A program made the position numbers and the translations under genes. DNA of 64,000 nt. Origin: Allobosea caraganae (GTDB lineage: Bacteria > Pseudomonadota > Alphaproteobacteria > Rhizobiales > Beijerinckiaceae). The notes beneath the pieces are model-generated. The model had not been told where the DNA came from and searched no databases. It saw only the letters and a program-made list of their open reading frames with translations. The stretch is taken from positions 62,001 to 126,000 of the forward strand of contig NZ_QQTO01000012.1 of NCBI RefSeq assembly GCF_003351345.1. The letters are read 5' to 3'. Position 1 is the stretch's first letter. Each line of letters begins with the position of its first letter. Of the stretch, positions 40,165-49,839 are shown piece by piece.

Positions 40165-40836
40165 TCATTTCGGCAAGGCGGCCAGCACCTCGTCCGTGGA
40201 CGAGACCCAGCCGAAAATGCCGCCCTGGGCCGCGATCATCCGCAGCCCGACCTCGTGGAACTCCGGAAAATACGAGCCGCAGGCATCTCCGAGCACGAGG
40301 CAGCGATAGCCCCGGTCGTTCGCCTCGCGGACGGTGGTGTGGACGCAGACCTCGGTGGTGACGCCGCAGACGAGCAGCGTCTCGATGCCGCTGTTGCGCA
40401 GCATCAGCTCGAGGTCGGTCTGGTAGAAGGCCCCCTTGCCGGGCTTGTCGATCACCGGCTCGTCCGGCAGCGGAGCGAGTTCCGGGATGATGTCGTGGCC
40501 GGCCTCGCCGCGGATCAGGATGCGCCCCATCGGGCCTTCAGCGCCGATGCGCTTGTCGGGCGCGCCGCGCGAGACCTTGGCCGGCGGGGCGTCGGAGAGA
40601 TCGGGCCGGTGGCCCTCGCGGGTGTGGATGACGAGGATGCCGGCCTCGCGCGCGCCGGCCAGGATGCGCCGGCAGGGCTCGACAGCCGCCATCAGCAGCG
40701 AGACGTCGTTGCCGAGCGCCGCGCCAAAGCCGCCGGGCTCGAGGAAGTCGCGCTGCATGTCGATGATCACCAACGCCGCGCGCGCGAAGTCGACATCGAG
40801 CGGATAGGGCTTGGCTGGGATCTCTATTCTGGCCAC
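40165..40836 (-). CDS. biuH: biuret-hydrolase-like cysteine hydrolase (isochorismatase superfamily)
   Basis: A 223-residue hydrolase with the superfamily triad Asp26 (VIIDMQRDF), Lys134 (DKPGKGAF) and Cys164 (GVTTEVCVHTT), and a cis-peptide-forming VTT. It shares with rhizobial biuret amidohydrolase the blocks HTREGHRPDL, GRILIRGEAGHDIIPEL and REANDRGYRCLVLGD. BiuH converts biuret to allophanate and ammonia, which would feed AtzF encoded just across the divergent promoter. GTG start at 40836 has GGAGCG upstream. Ureidoacrylate or other ureide amides are alternative substrates. Confidence 0.75.
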   Translation of the reverse strand: MARIEIPAKPYPLDVDFARAALVIIDMQRDFLEPGGFGAALGNDVSLLMAAVEPCRRILAGAREAGILVIHTREGHRPDLSDAPPAKVSRGAPDKRIGAEGPMGRILIRGEAGHDIIPELAPLPDEPVIDKPGKGAFYQTDLELMLRNSGIETLLVCGVTTEVCVHTTVREANDRGYRCLVLGDACGSYFPEFHEVGLRMIAAQGGIFGWVSSTDEVLAALPK

Positions 40837-41132
40837 GCAGGCGCTCCGTCGACAGCGGACGGAACGGGCTTTGCAAGGGACATGCCTGTGGAGAGGCCAG
40901 CGATCGGCAAATCGGGCAGGCTTACCGGAGCGACCCGGACAGCCGATCTAACGGATTGATGCGCAATGACAAATCGTGCCGCGGCCATGACTGGGCAACA
41001 TCATCACCAGCAAGGCGGTGACGACGGGCGCGCCATCCTGGCGGATCGTCGCTGCCCATTGCATAATCTCTGCATACAATACGAAGCAATTGCCTATTTC
41101 ATATGCATGCCCTTTCACCCGGAAAGCCCACC
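40837..41132. promoter_or_regulatory. divergent promoter region between biuH-like gene and atzF
   Basis: About 295 bases that must hold the promoters of both catabolic units. At 41058-41080 lies an imperfect inverted repeat ATTGCAT...ATACAAT, which also contains two direct GCATA units 11 bases apart (41061 and 41072). It is a plausible site for the GntR regulator encoded after atzF. No gene seen here. Confidence 0.45.
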
Positions 41133-42935
41133 GTGCCGACACTGACCAGCATCCTCTCCGCCCATCTCGACGGCAGCCGGAGCATCCCGGAGACGATCGC
41201 CGCCTGCTATGCGCGGCTGCGCGAGCATGGCGACGACGCCATCTTCATCAGCCTGAAGCCGGAGGCCGAGGCGCTGGCGGAGGCTTTGCGGCTTCAGGAC
41301 GAGGGGCCGCGCGGGCGGTCGCTCTGGGGCGTGCCAGTCGCGGTGAAGGACAATATCGACGTCGCCGGCCTGCCGACCACGGCCGCCTGCCCCGCCTTCG
41401 CCTATGAGCCGAAACGCGACGCCAGCGCGGTGGCGCGGCTGAGAGCGGCGGGCGCGATCATCATCGGCAAGACCAATCTCGACCAGTTCGCCACCGGCCT
41501 GAACGGCACGCGCTCGCCCTATGGCGTGCCGCGCAACGCGCTGCGCCCCGATCTCGTGCCGGGCGGATCGAGTTCGGGCTCGGCCAGCGCGGTCGCTGCC
41601 GGCATCGTTCCGGTGGCGCTCGGCACCGACACGGCCGGCTCCGGCCGGGTGCCGGCGGGACTGCAGAACCTCGTTGGGCTCAAGCCCAGCCTCGGCCTCG
41701 TACCCAGCGCCGGCGTGGTGCCGGCCTGCCGGACGCTCGATTGCATCTCGGTCTTCGCACTGACGGTCGAGGATGCCTGGCTCGCGCTGGAGGCGATGGC
41801 CGGGCTCGATGCCGAGGATCCCTTCTCGCGTACGCTGCCGCTCGGCCGGCTCGGCGCCGCGCCGCCGCACCTGCGCATTGGCGTGCCGCGCCCGGCCGAC
41901 CGGGATTTCGACGGCGATGCGGGCGCCGCGCGGAGCTTCGAGGTCGCGGTCGAGTGCGCCCGGACGCTCGGCGCGGAGATCGTGCCGCTCGACATGACGC
42001 CGCTCTACGAGGTGGCGCGGCTGCTCTATGACGGGCCATGGGTGGCCGAGCGCTGGCTGGCGATCCGCGAGCTGCTGGAGCGCGATCCCGAGGCGATCCT
42101 GCCGGTAACGCGGCAGATCATCGCCGGAAAGCCGCTGCCGAGCGCGGCGGATGCCTTCTCCGCCCGCTACCACCTCGCCGAGCTGGCTCTCGCAGCCAAT
42201 GCCGCGCTCAAGGGGCTGGACGCTCTGATGGTGCCGACCGCGCCGCGCGCAGTGACACTCGCCGAGATGGCGGCCGATCCGATCGGCGCCAACAGCATGC
42301 TCGGCCGCTACACCAATTTCGTGAACCTGCTCGACCTCTGCGCATTGGCGCTCCCAGTGACGCTGGCCTCCGACGGGCTCGCGGCTGGCATCACCCTGAT
42401 CGCTCCGGCCGGCCGCGACGCCGCGCTCGCCAGCATTGGCCGCGCCCTGCACGCCGCCTCCGGCCTGCCGCTGGGAGCCACAGGCTCACCGCAGCCGGCG
42501 CTGACGTCGCGGCCGGTCACGGCGCCGGTGGGCATGATCGAGGTCGCTGTGGTCGGCGCCCATCTCTCCGGCATGCCGCTCAATGGCGAGCTGACCGGCC
42601 TTGGCGGCGTGTTCCTGCGCAGCACCGCGACGACGGCGGCCTACCGGCTCTTCGCCCTGCCCGGCGGCCCGCCGGCGCGGCCGGGCCTGCTGCGCGTGCA
42701 CGAGGGCGACGGCGCGCCGATCGCGCTCGAAGTCTGGGCGCTGTCGCCGGAGGGGTTCGGCAAGCTCGTCGCCGGCATCCCCTCGCCGCTCGGCATCGCC
42801 ACCCTGGCGCTGGCCGACGGCACCCGCGTCAAGGGCTTCATCGTCGAGGCGGCCGCGGTCGCGGAGGCGCGCGACGTGACGCATTACGGCGGCTGGCGTG
42901 CGTTCTGCGCGAGCCTGAAGTCGAGCGCGGCTTAG
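41133..42935 (+). CDS. atzF: allophanate hydrolase AtzF
   Basis: A 600-residue two-domain enzyme. The N-terminal amidase domain has VPVAVKDNIDVAGLPTTAAC (catalytic Lys about 72), VPGGSSSGSASAVAAG and LGTDTAGSGRVPAGLQNLVG with the nucleophile serine. The C-terminal domain (about 455-600) has VAVVGAHLSGMPLNGELTG and ends HYGGWRAFCASLK, as in Pseudomonas AtzF (605 residues). It breaks allophanate to ammonia and CO2. GTG at 41133, with CGGAAAG upstream, is preferred; an ATG 30 bases earlier has no ribosome site. Unlike fungal urea amidolyase, no carboxylase is attached. Confidence 0.92.
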   Translation: MPTLTSILSAHLDGSRSIPETIAACYARLREHGDDAIFISLKPEAEALAEALRLQDEGPRGRSLWGVPVAVKDNIDVAGLPTTAACPAFAYEPKRDASAVARLRAAGAIIIGKTNLDQFATGLNGTRSPYGVPRNALRPDLVPGGSSSGSASAVAAGIVPVALGTDTAGSGRVPAGLQNLVGLKPSLGLVPSAGVVPACRTLDCISVFALTVEDAWLALEAMAGLDAEDPFSRTLPLGRLGAAPPHLRIGVPRPADRDFDGDAGAARSFEVAVECARTLGAEIVPLDMTPLYEVARLLYDGPWVAERWLAIRELLERDPEAILPVTRQIIAGKPLPSAADAFSARYHLAELALAANAALKGLDALMVPTAPRAVTLAEMAADPIGANSMLGRYTNFVNLLDLCALALPVTLASDGLAAGITLIAPAGRDAALASIGRALHAASGLPLGATGSPQPALTSRPVTAPVGMIEVAVVGAHLSGMPLNGELTGLGGVFLRSTATTAAYRLFALPGGPPARPGLLRVHEGDGAPIALEVWALSPEGFGKLVAGIPSPLGIATLALADGTRVKGFIVEAAAVAEARDVTHYGGWRAFCASLKSSAA

Positions 42936-42950
42936 GACCTGCAAAGGTCC

Positions 42951-43090
42951 AACGAAAACGTCTCCGCGTCATCCCGGCCGAAGCGCAGCGTAGCGCCGGG
43001 ATCCATCGTAGAGCGCGGAGCCCTACGATGGATCCCGGAGCGGCGCCGCTAAAGCGGCTTGTCCGGGATGACGTGGGAGGGAGCGAAAAC
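42951..43090. repeat. dispersed palindromic repeat (GTCATCCCGG type), long form
   Basis: Outer arms CGTCATCCCGG (42967-42977) and CCGGGATGACG (43063-43073), with an inner perfect hairpin GATCCATCGTA/TACGATGGATC (43000-43035). The left edge is identical to the shorter member at 8943-9010. It fills the space between the convergent atzF and GntR genes. Confidence 0.85.
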
Positions 43091-43093
43091 CGC

Positions 43094-43792
43094 TCAGCGC
43101 GTCTCGGCGTAGCTGTGGAAGGCGTCGCGGACGATGCCGATGTGCTTGCGCATGGCCTCGGTGGCTCCGGCCTGATCGCCGCGCATGATCGCCTGCACGA
43201 CGAGGTCATGCTCCTCATAGGAGCCGCCGAGCCGGCCCGCCGCGCGGAATTGGGCGCGGCGGAACGGCGCGACGCGGGTGCGGGTCATCAGCGTGATGTC
43301 GGCCAGGTAGCTGTTATGCGAGCCGGCATAGATCGCGGTGTGAAAGGCCTCGTTCTTCTCATGGTAGCGCACCGGGTCGCCCTCGCGCACCAGGGTGCGC
43401 AATTCCTCGTGCAGCGCCTCCAGGCTGCGCCGCTCGGCAATGGTCATGTTGCGGGCGGCCATGCCGGCGCAGAGCCCCTCCAGCTCCGCCATCGCCTCGA
43501 ACATGTCGTTGAGCTGGCGCGGCGTCGGCAGCGCCACCACGGCGCCGCGATGCGGCCTGACGCTGACCAATCCGGATGCGGAGAGCTGGCGGATCGCCTC
43601 CCTGACCGGCGTGCGCGAGACGCCGAAGCGGCCGGCCAGCTCCTGCTCGTCGAGCGGCGTGCCGGGCTCGAGCACGCCGGAGACGATCTCGTCGGCGAGT
43701 TGCAGGCGCAGCGCCTCCGTCCGCGTCCGCGGCGCGGCGAGCGGCGGCTTCGGCGCTTTCGGTGAAATCGGCTTGGCGGCGCTGCGCGGCAT
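43094..43792 (-). CDS. GntR-family regulator, FCD subgroup
   Basis: A 232-residue regulator. A proline-rich N-terminal arm precedes the winged helix (LRLQLADEIVSGVLEPGTPL, DEQELAGRFGVSRTPVREAI, LSASGLVSVRPHRGAVV). The all-helical FCD domain (about 95-225) carries the metal/ligand set: the acidic FEAMAELEG, FHTAIYAGSHN, EEHDLVVQAI and MRKHIGIVRDAF. FCD domains bind small carboxylates. Its place between atzF and atzH suggests it controls this island. Confidence 0.9.
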   Translation of the reverse strand: MPRSAAKPISPKAPKPPLAAPRTRTEALRLQLADEIVSGVLEPGTPLDEQELAGRFGVSRTPVREAIRQLSASGLVSVRPHRGAVVALPTPRQLNDMFEAMAELEGLCAGMAARNMTIAERRSLEALHEELRTLVREGDPVRYHEKNEAFHTAIYAGSHNSYLADITLMTRTRVAPFRRAQFRAAGRLGGSYEEHDLVVQAIMRGDQAGATEAMRKHIGIVRDAFHSYAETR

Positions 43793-43877
43793 GAATCAGG
43801 ATCGTCGAACGGGCAAAGGTACGGACTCGTCCATAGCAGCTGCGCGCTTCGCGGTCATGGCGCGGCGCAAGGTGCTC

Positions 43878-44258
43878 TCATTCGGCGATCAGGCTGACAT
43901 GGGCCGAGACCACGCGCCAGCCTTCGGCGAACTTCACCCAGATCTGGCTCTGCCGCCCGACCTTGCCGGGCATGCTGGCGCGGCGGAACAGCGTGTTGGC
44001 CGTGGCCATGTCCTGGCCATAGGTGGTGATCACCGTGCGATCGAGCATGCGCTCCAGCCCGACCGGGGAGCGGGCCGAGCGGAAGGCGGCGATCTCGTCA
44101 TAGCCGTAGAGGTTCTCAGCCACGCCATAGCGGATCGTCTGCGGGCTCTGCCGGAACAGCGAATCGAGCGTGACGACGTCGTTGCTGGTCAGGGCCGCCT
44201 CGTAGATGGCGAAGACCGCCTCGACTTCGGCAAGGACATTTGGATCGTTGATCGTCAT
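43878..44258 (-). CDS. atzH: AtzH/HpxZ-type SnoaL-like amidase (DUF3225)
   Basis: A 126-residue SnoaL-fold protein matching DUF3225: [61 protein letters not shown] and [20 protein letters not shown]. In the cyanuric acid pathway AtzH is reported to convert 1,3-dicarboxyurea to allophanate; a tyrosine near 20 and an arginine near 45 were linked to catalysis, and Tyr19 and Arg42 are the likely counterparts here. HpxZ of oxalurate operons is the same family. AGGGAAG precedes the ATG. Confidence 0.85.
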   Translation of the reverse strand: MTINDPNVLAEVEAVFAIYEAALTSNDVVTLDSLFRQSPQTIRYGVAENLYGYDEIAAFRSARSPVGLERMLDRTVITTYGQDMATANTLFRRASMPGKVGRQSQIWVKFAEGWRVVSAHVSLIAE

Positions 44259-44335
44259 CGGCGCTTCCCTGGCGGGCGTTGGGGGAAAGGTGCCCGCTCA
44301 GCGCCGTCAAAGCAATTTCCGATCCAGCCGAGCCC

Positions 44336-45112
44336 TCAGCTCAACATGCGCGTGTCGCCGCAGACCGAGATCTCCTGGCCGGAGATCGTCTTGGCGAAGG
44401 GCGAGGCCAGGAAGGCGATCTGCCTGGCGATGTCGGCGGGGTCGACGAACTGCTTGATCGAGACGCCGGCGAAGAGGCGCTGCGTCATCTCCTCATGCGA
44501 GATGTTGAAGCTGCGCGCCTTGTTGGCGATGACGCTCTGGATGCGCGGGCCTTCGACGAGGCCGGGGCAGATCGCGTTGGCCCGGATGCCGAACTCGCCG
44601 AGCTCGGCCGAGAGCGCCTTGGTGAAGCCGATAACGCCCCATTTCGCCGCGCCATAGGGCGAGCGCAGGGGGAAGCCGTGCTTGCCGGCCTGGCTCGACA
44701 GGTTGACGATGCTGGCGTTGCCGGACTGCTTGAGGTGCTGGACCGCGAGCCTGGTGCAGTTGAACTGGCCGGTGAGATCGACCGCGAGGCAGGAATCCCA
44801 ATCGGCCGGGTCGATCTCGTCGACGCGGCCGGTCGGCCCGGCGATGCCGGCATTGTTGACGAGGCAATCGAGCCCGCCGAGTGCGGTCAGCGCCTCGTCG
44901 AACAGCGTCGCGACCGCGTTGCGGTCGGAGACGTCGCAGATTGATTGCGTGATGGCCGGGTCGCTCGCCGTCATGGCCGCGAGCGCCTCGCGGTCGACGT
45001 CGCAAATATGGACTTTTGCGCCCTCGGCCGCGAAGGCGCGGGCCGTCGCCCGGCCGATGCCGCCGGCGCCGGCCGTGACCAGAACGCGCAAGCCTTCGAT
45101 CTGCAGATCCAT
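44336..45112 (-). CDS. short-chain dehydrogenase/reductase
   Basis: A 258-residue classical SDR. Cofactor loop VTAGAGGIGRATARAFA, acidic CDVDRE after strand 2 (NAD preferred), LVNNAGIAG, the catalytic serine in IVNLSSQAG and the Tyr-x3-Lys as SPYGAAKWGVIGF. The C-terminal ISGQEISVCGDTRML is typical of 3-oxoacyl-reductase-like SDRs. It lies 77 bases upstream of atzH on the same strand and may belong to the island, but no step of ureide breakdown obviously needs it. Confidence 0.85.
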   Translation of the reverse strand: MDLQIEGLRVLVTAGAGGIGRATARAFAAEGAKVHICDVDREALAAMTASDPAITQSICDVSDRNAVATLFDEALTALGGLDCLVNNAGIAGPTGRVDEIDPADWDSCLAVDLTGQFNCTRLAVQHLKQSGNASIVNLSSQAGKHGFPLRSPYGAAKWGVIGFTKALSAELGEFGIRANAICPGLVEGPRIQSVIANKARSFNISHEEMTQRLFAGVSIKQFVDPADIARQIAFLASPFAKTISGQEISVCGDTRMLS

Positions 45113-45154
45113 GGTCGCCTCCCCTTGGTTCTTGTTTTGGCAGAAAGCCGGGCG

Positions 45155-45330
45155 CGGGGAACCCTCTCCTGTAAGGAGAGGGCAGGGTGAGGTGTCGGCC
45201 AGAACACCAGTTAAACGAACCGGGGTGGGCATCTCACAAGTTGCCAGGTGCCGGTCAGCCCACGGCAGCCGCGTCCAACGGCCTACACCTCACCCAACCC
45301 TCTCCTCCCAGGAGAGGGCTCCCGCGCTCT
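45155..45330. repeat. pair of facing hairpin repeats
   Basis: Two copies of the CACCTCACCC + hairpin unit in opposite orientation: CCCTCTCCT/AGGAGAGGG with GTA loop (45162-45182) and the same stem with CCC loop (45298-45318). They mark both ends of a 170-base gene-free stretch between the M29 peptidase and SDR genes. Confidence 0.75.
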
Positions 45331-45347
45331 CTCCTAAAGCGGCGAAG

Positions 45348-46604
45348 CTACGCCCACTCGCCTTTGCGGAACACCGGCACGCGGCGGCCATCCTCGTGCA
45401 CGCCGTCGATGTCGACCTCGCCGGAGCCGATCATCCAGTCGATATGGATGAAGCTCTTGTTGCCGCCCTGGGCCGCGACCTGCTCCGGCGTCAGGCTGGC
45501 GCCGTCGACGAAGCATTTCGAATAGCACTGGCCGAGCGCGATGTGGCAGGAGGCGTTCTCGTCGAAGAGCGTGTTGTAGAACAGGATACCGCTCTTCGAG
45601 ATCGGCGAGGAATGCGGCACCAGCGCCACCTCGCCGAGCCGGCGCGAGCCCTCGTCGGTGTCGAGCACCTTGTTCAGCACCTCCTCGCCGCGCGAGGCCT
45701 TGGCCTCGACGATGCGGCCTTCCTCGAAGCGCACCTGGATCTGGTCGATCAGCGTGCCCTGGTAGGAGAGTGGCTTGGTCGAGGAGACATGGCCCTCGAC
45801 CCGGCGCGCATGCGGCGTGGTGAAGACCTCCTCGGTCGGGATGTTCGGGTTGCAGACGATGCCGTTCTTGGCCGGCGAGGCGCCGCCCTGCCAGAGATGG
45901 CCGTCAGCCAGGCCGACCGTGAGGTCGGTGCCCGGGCCGGTGAAGTGCAGCGCGGCGAAGCGCTGGCCGTTCAGCCAGTCGTAGCGGCTGCGCAGCGTGG
46001 CGTTATGCGCGCTCCAGGCCGCGACCGCGCCGTCCTTGTCGACGCGCGAGGCCGCGAAGATCGCCTCGGCCAGCTTGGCGACGGCGACATCCTCCGGTTC
46101 GCCCGGGAAGACTTGGCGAGCCCAGGCGGCGCTGGGATAGGCGATGATGTTCCAGTTGATGTCGAAGCCGGCGATCTTCTCCAGCGCCGGCTGGTAAGCA
46201 ACGGAATTGGCCTTGCTGGCGCGCGAGACCTTGGCCGGGTCTTCGCCCGAGAGCAGCATCGGATTGTCGCCGACGATGGCGAGCCGCGCCGTGTTGCCCT
46301 CGAAGGCTTTGGCGACGCCCTCGTAGAGCCAGCTCGCCGCCTTGTCGAAGCTCGCATCCGGCGCGAAGCGATAGCGCGCCAGCGTGATCTCCTCGTCGGA
46401 GAAGAACGGCGTGATCAGCCCGGCGCCGGCCTTGTAGGCATGCTCGGCGATGCGCCGCACCAGCGGCAGCGCCGCGACCGGGGCGGTGAGGAAGAGGTCC
46501 TGCCCCGGCTGCAGGTTGAGGCCGACCTTGACCGCGACCTCGGCGAGCCGGTCGAGCTTGACGGGATCGATGGCGGCGGAGAACTCGCGCTGATGGGTGT
46601 TCAT
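45348..46604 (-). CDS. M29-family aminopeptidase (AmpS/aminopeptidase T type)
   Basis: A 418-residue metallopeptidase that removes N-terminal amino acids. The M29 metal-site segments are visible: NIPTEEVFTTPHARRVEG (glutamates), VALVPHSSPIS (His), NTLFDENASCHIALGQCYS (His) and FIHIDWMIGSGEVDIDG (His-Asp). The N-terminal domain is the family's alpha/beta unit. The start at 46604 was chosen over an in-frame TTG 15 bases upstream. It stands alone, 70 bases after the RND operon. Confidence 0.9.
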   Translation of the reverse strand: MNTHQREFSAAIDPVKLDRLAEVAVKVGLNLQPGQDLFLTAPVAALPLVRRIAEHAYKAGAGLITPFFSDEEITLARYRFAPDASFDKAASWLYEGVAKAFEGNTARLAIVGDNPMLLSGEDPAKVSRASKANSVAYQPALEKIAGFDINWNIIAYPSAAWARQVFPGEPEDVAVAKLAEAIFAASRVDKDGAVAAWSAHNATLRSRYDWLNGQRFAALHFTGPGTDLTVGLADGHLWQGGASPAKNGIVCNPNIPTEEVFTTPHARRVEGHVSSTKPLSYQGTLIDQIQVRFEEGRIVEAKASRGEEVLNKVLDTDEGSRRLGEVALVPHSSPISKSGILFYNTLFDENASCHIALGQCYSKCFVDGASLTPEQVAAQGGNKSFIHIDWMIGSGEVDIDGVHEDGRRVPVFRKGEWA

Positions 46605-46674
46605 GAGACTCAAGCCCAATAGGTTCCGAGCGCGGTGGACGCGCTCATGATCAGGGTGACTGGGGCGATCTAAC

Positions 46675-49600
46675 TCAGTTGCCGTGGCCCGCGGTAGGGG
46701 CCGGCTCGCTCAGCGGGATTGCGTCCTTCGGCTTGCCGCGCACGCGCTCGCGCATCCACTGGAACACGACATAGAGCATCGGGATCAGGAAGATGCCGAA
46801 GATCGAGGCGAAGAGCATGCCGCCAAAGACCGGCGTGCCGACAGCGCGGCGACTCAGCGCGCCGGCGCCGGTGGCGATGACCAGCGGCAGCAGGCCGAGA
46901 ATGAAGGCGAAGCTCGTCATCATCACCGGGCGGAAGCGCAGGCGGGCGCCGGAGATAGCGGAATCGACGATCGACTCGCCCTTGGCGCGCTGCTCCAGCG
47001 CGAACTCGACGATCAGGATGCCGTTCTTCGCCGCGAGCGCGATCAGCACGACCAGGCCGATCTGGGCGTAGACGCCAAGGCTGACGCCAGTGAGCGCGAT
47101 CGATGCGACGGCGCCGAGGATCGCAACCGTAACCGACAGCAGCACAGCAACCGGAACGTTCCAGCTTTCGTAGAGCGCGACGAGGAACAGATAGGCAAAC
47201 AACACGGCGAGAGCGAGCACGATCGTCGTACCACCGCTCGCCGCCTTCTCCTGCAGAGCCGTTCCGGTCCATTCGAAGCCGTAGCCGGCCGGCAGGGTTG
47301 TCGCCGAGATCCGCTCCATCGCAGCCAACGCCTCGCCGGAGCTGACGCCGGGCTTCTGCGAGCCGTTGATGATCACCGCACGGTAGCCGTTATAGCGCGT
47401 CAGCGCCTGCGGGCCGGTGACGAGCCGCGCCTGCGCCAGGGCGTTCATGGGCACCATGGTGCCGGCGCTGTTGCGGACATAGATCTTGCCGATGTCGGTG
47501 ACGGCGCGGCGGAAGGGCGTCTCGGCCTGGACGTTGACCTGCCAGGTGCGGCCGAAGACGTTGAAGTCGTTGACGTAGAAGCCGCCGAGCGTGGCCTGGA
47601 GGGCGCTGAAGATGTCGGCGATCTGGACGCCGAGCACCTGCGCCTTGTCGCGGTCGATGTCGAGATAGATCTGCGGCGTGTCGGCGGCGAAGGTGCTGAA
47701 CACCGCGGCGAGCTCTGGCGCCTGGTTGGCGGCGATGAGCAGGCCGCGCATCGTCGCGGCGATGTCGGTCGGCGACTGGCCCTGCAAGGCCTCGAGCACG
47801 TACTGGAAGCCGCCGGTGCTGCCGAGACCGATGATCGGCGGCAGGTTGAAGGGGAAGACCGTCGCCTGCTGCACGGCCGCGAGCTGCGGCGAGACCTGCC
47901 TGATGATTGCGGCGGCGCTCTGGGCCGGATCCTTGCGGTCCTCGAACGGCTTGAGCCGGACGACAAAGAAGGCCTGGTTCGAGGACGCCAGGCCGTCGAT
48001 GAAGTTGAAGCCGACGACGGAGAGCACGCCTTCGACGCCGGCGATCGGCCGGATGATGTTCTCGACCTGCTCGACGACGACCTGCGTGCGGTTCACCGAG
48101 GCGCCCTCGGGCAGGCGCATGGCGATGAAGAAGGCGCCCTGGTCCTCCTCGGGCAGGAAGCTCTGCGGCGTCGTCAGGAACAGCCCGCCGGTCGCGGCGA
48201 TGATGCCGCCCAGCACGAGCACCACGACGACGGCGACGCGGACGAGGCGCCTGACGATCGCGGCATAGCCGTCGCGGACCTTGTCGATGCCGTTCATGAC
48301 GTAGCGCATCGGGCCGCCGGTACTGTGGCCGCGCTTGATCAGGATCGAGCAGAGCGCCGGGCTCAGCGTCAGGGCGTTGACCGCCGAGATCAGCATGGCG
48401 GCCGAGACGGACACCGCGAACTGCCGGAAGAGCTGGCCGCTGATGCCGGGAATGAAGGCGACCGGCACGAAGACCGCGAGCAGCACGAAGGTGATGGCGA
48501 TGATGGGACCGGTGATCTCGGCCATCGCCTTCTTGGTCGCCTCGGCGATGGTGAGGTCAGGCTCCTCCTCGACGACGCGCTCGACGTTCTCGATGACCAC
48601 GATGGCGTCGTCGACGACGATGCCGATCGCAAGCACGAGCGCCAGCAGCGAGACCGTGTTCGCCGTGAACCCGACCAGGAGCATCACCGCGAAGGCGCCG
48701 ATGATCGAGACCGGCACCGCGATCAGCGGGATGATGGTCGTGCGCAGCTTGCCGAGGAAGAGGAAGACGACGAGGCCGACCAGCACGAAGGCCTCGAGCA
48801 GGGTGCGAATGACCTCGTCGATCGTGGCGCTGACGAAGACGGTGGTGTCGAAGAAGACACCGTAGGAGAGGTCGTCCGGGAAGCGCTTGGAGAGCTCCTC
48901 CATCGTCGCCCTGACCTTCTTGGCGACCTCGATCGCATTGGCGCCGGGCGACTGGTAGATGCCCATGGCGGCGCCGGGCGCGCCGTTGAAGCGGCTGTAG
49001 CGGTCCGAGGTGCGGGCGCCCAGCTCGACGCGGGCCACGTCCTTGATCCGGACGACCGAGCCGCCCGGATTGGTGCGCAGGATGATGTTGGCGAATTCCT
49101 CGGGCTTGGTGAGCCGGCCCTGCGTCTTCACCGTGAGCTGGTATTGCTGGTCGCTGCTGACCGGGGCCGCGCCGATGCGGCCGAGCGCGGCCTGGACGTT
49201 CTGGCCCTGGACGGCGTTGATGACGTCGTTGGGCGTCAGGCTGAGCGCGGTCAGCCGGTTCGGATCGAGCCAGACCCTGAGCGAATAGTCGAGCGGGCCG
49301 AACAGGCTGACCTGGCCGACGCCGTTGATGCGGGCGAGCGCGTCGATGATGTTGATGGTGGCGTAGTTGCTGAGATAGAGCGCATCGAAGCTGTGCTTGG
49401 GCGAGTGGACTTCGACCACCTGCAGCAGCGCCGCCGATTTCTTGCGGATGGTCAGGCCCTGGCGCGTGACTTCGGCCGGCAGCTGCGGCTCCGCCAACGA
49501 GGCGCGGTTCTGGACGTTGACGGTGTTGATGTCCGGGTTGGTGCCGAGCGCGAAGGTGACGTTGAGCGTGTAGCTGCCGTCGGCGCCGCTGGTCGACTGG

Positions 49601-49836
49601 TAGTAAATCGCGTTGTCGACGCCGTTGATCTGCTGCTCGATCGGCTGGGCGACCGTGGTCTCGACCACCTCGGCATCGGCGCCGGGATAGCTCGCGGTCA
49701 GCGTCACCTGCGGCGGCACGATGTCCGGGAACTGCGCCACCGGGATCGAGAAGATGGCGATCAGGCCCGCCAGCGTGATGACGATCGAGATGACGAAGGC
49801 GAGGCGCGGCCGGTCGACGAAGACGGAGGAGATCAC
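46675..49836 (-). CDS. RND multidrug efflux transporter, HAE1 (AcrB-like) type
   Basis: A 1053-residue inner-membrane pump with 12 helices and two large periplasmic loops. [19 protein letters not shown] opens the protein, the proton-relay aspartates are in [15 protein letters not shown] (helix 4), the lysine in [19 protein letters not shown] (helix 10), and [20 protein letters not shown] marks helix 8-9. The porter domain repeat [15 protein letters not shown] is hydrophobic-drug-type. GTG start at 49836 follows GGGAGC and lies three bases after the adaptor gene stop. No outer-membrane channel gene is present, so a shared TolC is expected. Confidence 0.93.
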   Translation of the reverse strand: MISSVFVDRPRLAFVISIVITLAGLIAIFSIPVAQFPDIVPPQVTLTASYPGADAEVVETTVAQPIEQQINGVDNAIYYQSTSGADGSYTLNVTFALGTNPDINTVNVQNRASLAEPQLPAEVTRQGLTIRKKSAALLQVVEVHSPKHSFDALYLSNYATINIIDALARINGVGQVSLFGPLDYSLRVWLDPNRLTALSLTPNDVINAVQGQNVQAALGRIGAAPVSSDQQYQLTVKTQGRLTKPEEFANIILRTNPGGSVVRIKDVARVELGARTSDRYSRFNGAPGAAMGIYQSPGANAIEVAKKVRATMEELSKRFPDDLSYGVFFDTTVFVSATIDEVIRTLLEAFVLVGLVVFLFLGKLRTTIIPLIAVPVSIIGAFAVMLLVGFTANTVSLLALVLAIGIVVDDAIVVIENVERVVEEEPDLTIAEATKKAMAEITGPIIAITFVLLAVFVPVAFIPGISGQLFRQFAVSVSAAMLISAVNALTLSPALCSILIKRGHSTGGPMRYVMNGIDKVRDGYAAIVRRLVRVAVVVVLVLGGIIAATGGLFLTTPQSFLPEEDQGAFFIAMRLPEGASVNRTQVVVEQVENIIRPIAGVEGVLSVVGFNFIDGLASSNQAFFVVRLKPFEDRKDPAQSAAAIIRQVSPQLAAVQQATVFPFNLPPIIGLGSTGGFQYVLEALQGQSPTDIAATMRGLLIAANQAPELAAVFSTFAADTPQIYLDIDRDKAQVLGVQIADIFSALQATLGGFYVNDFNVFGRTWQVNVQAETPFRRAVTDIGKIYVRNSAGTMVPMNALAQARLVTGPQALTRYNGYRAVIINGSQKPGVSSGEALAAMERISATTLPAGYGFEWTGTALQEKAASGGTTIVLALAVLFAYLFLVALYESWNVPVAVLLSVTVAILGAVASIALTGVSLGVYAQIGLVVLIALAAKNGILIVEFALEQRAKGESIVDSAISGARLRFRPVMMTSFAFILGLLPLVIATGAGALSRRAVGTPVFGGMLFASIFGIFLIPMLYVVFQWMRERVRGKPKDAIPLSEPAPTAGHGN

Positions 49837-49839
49837 GTC

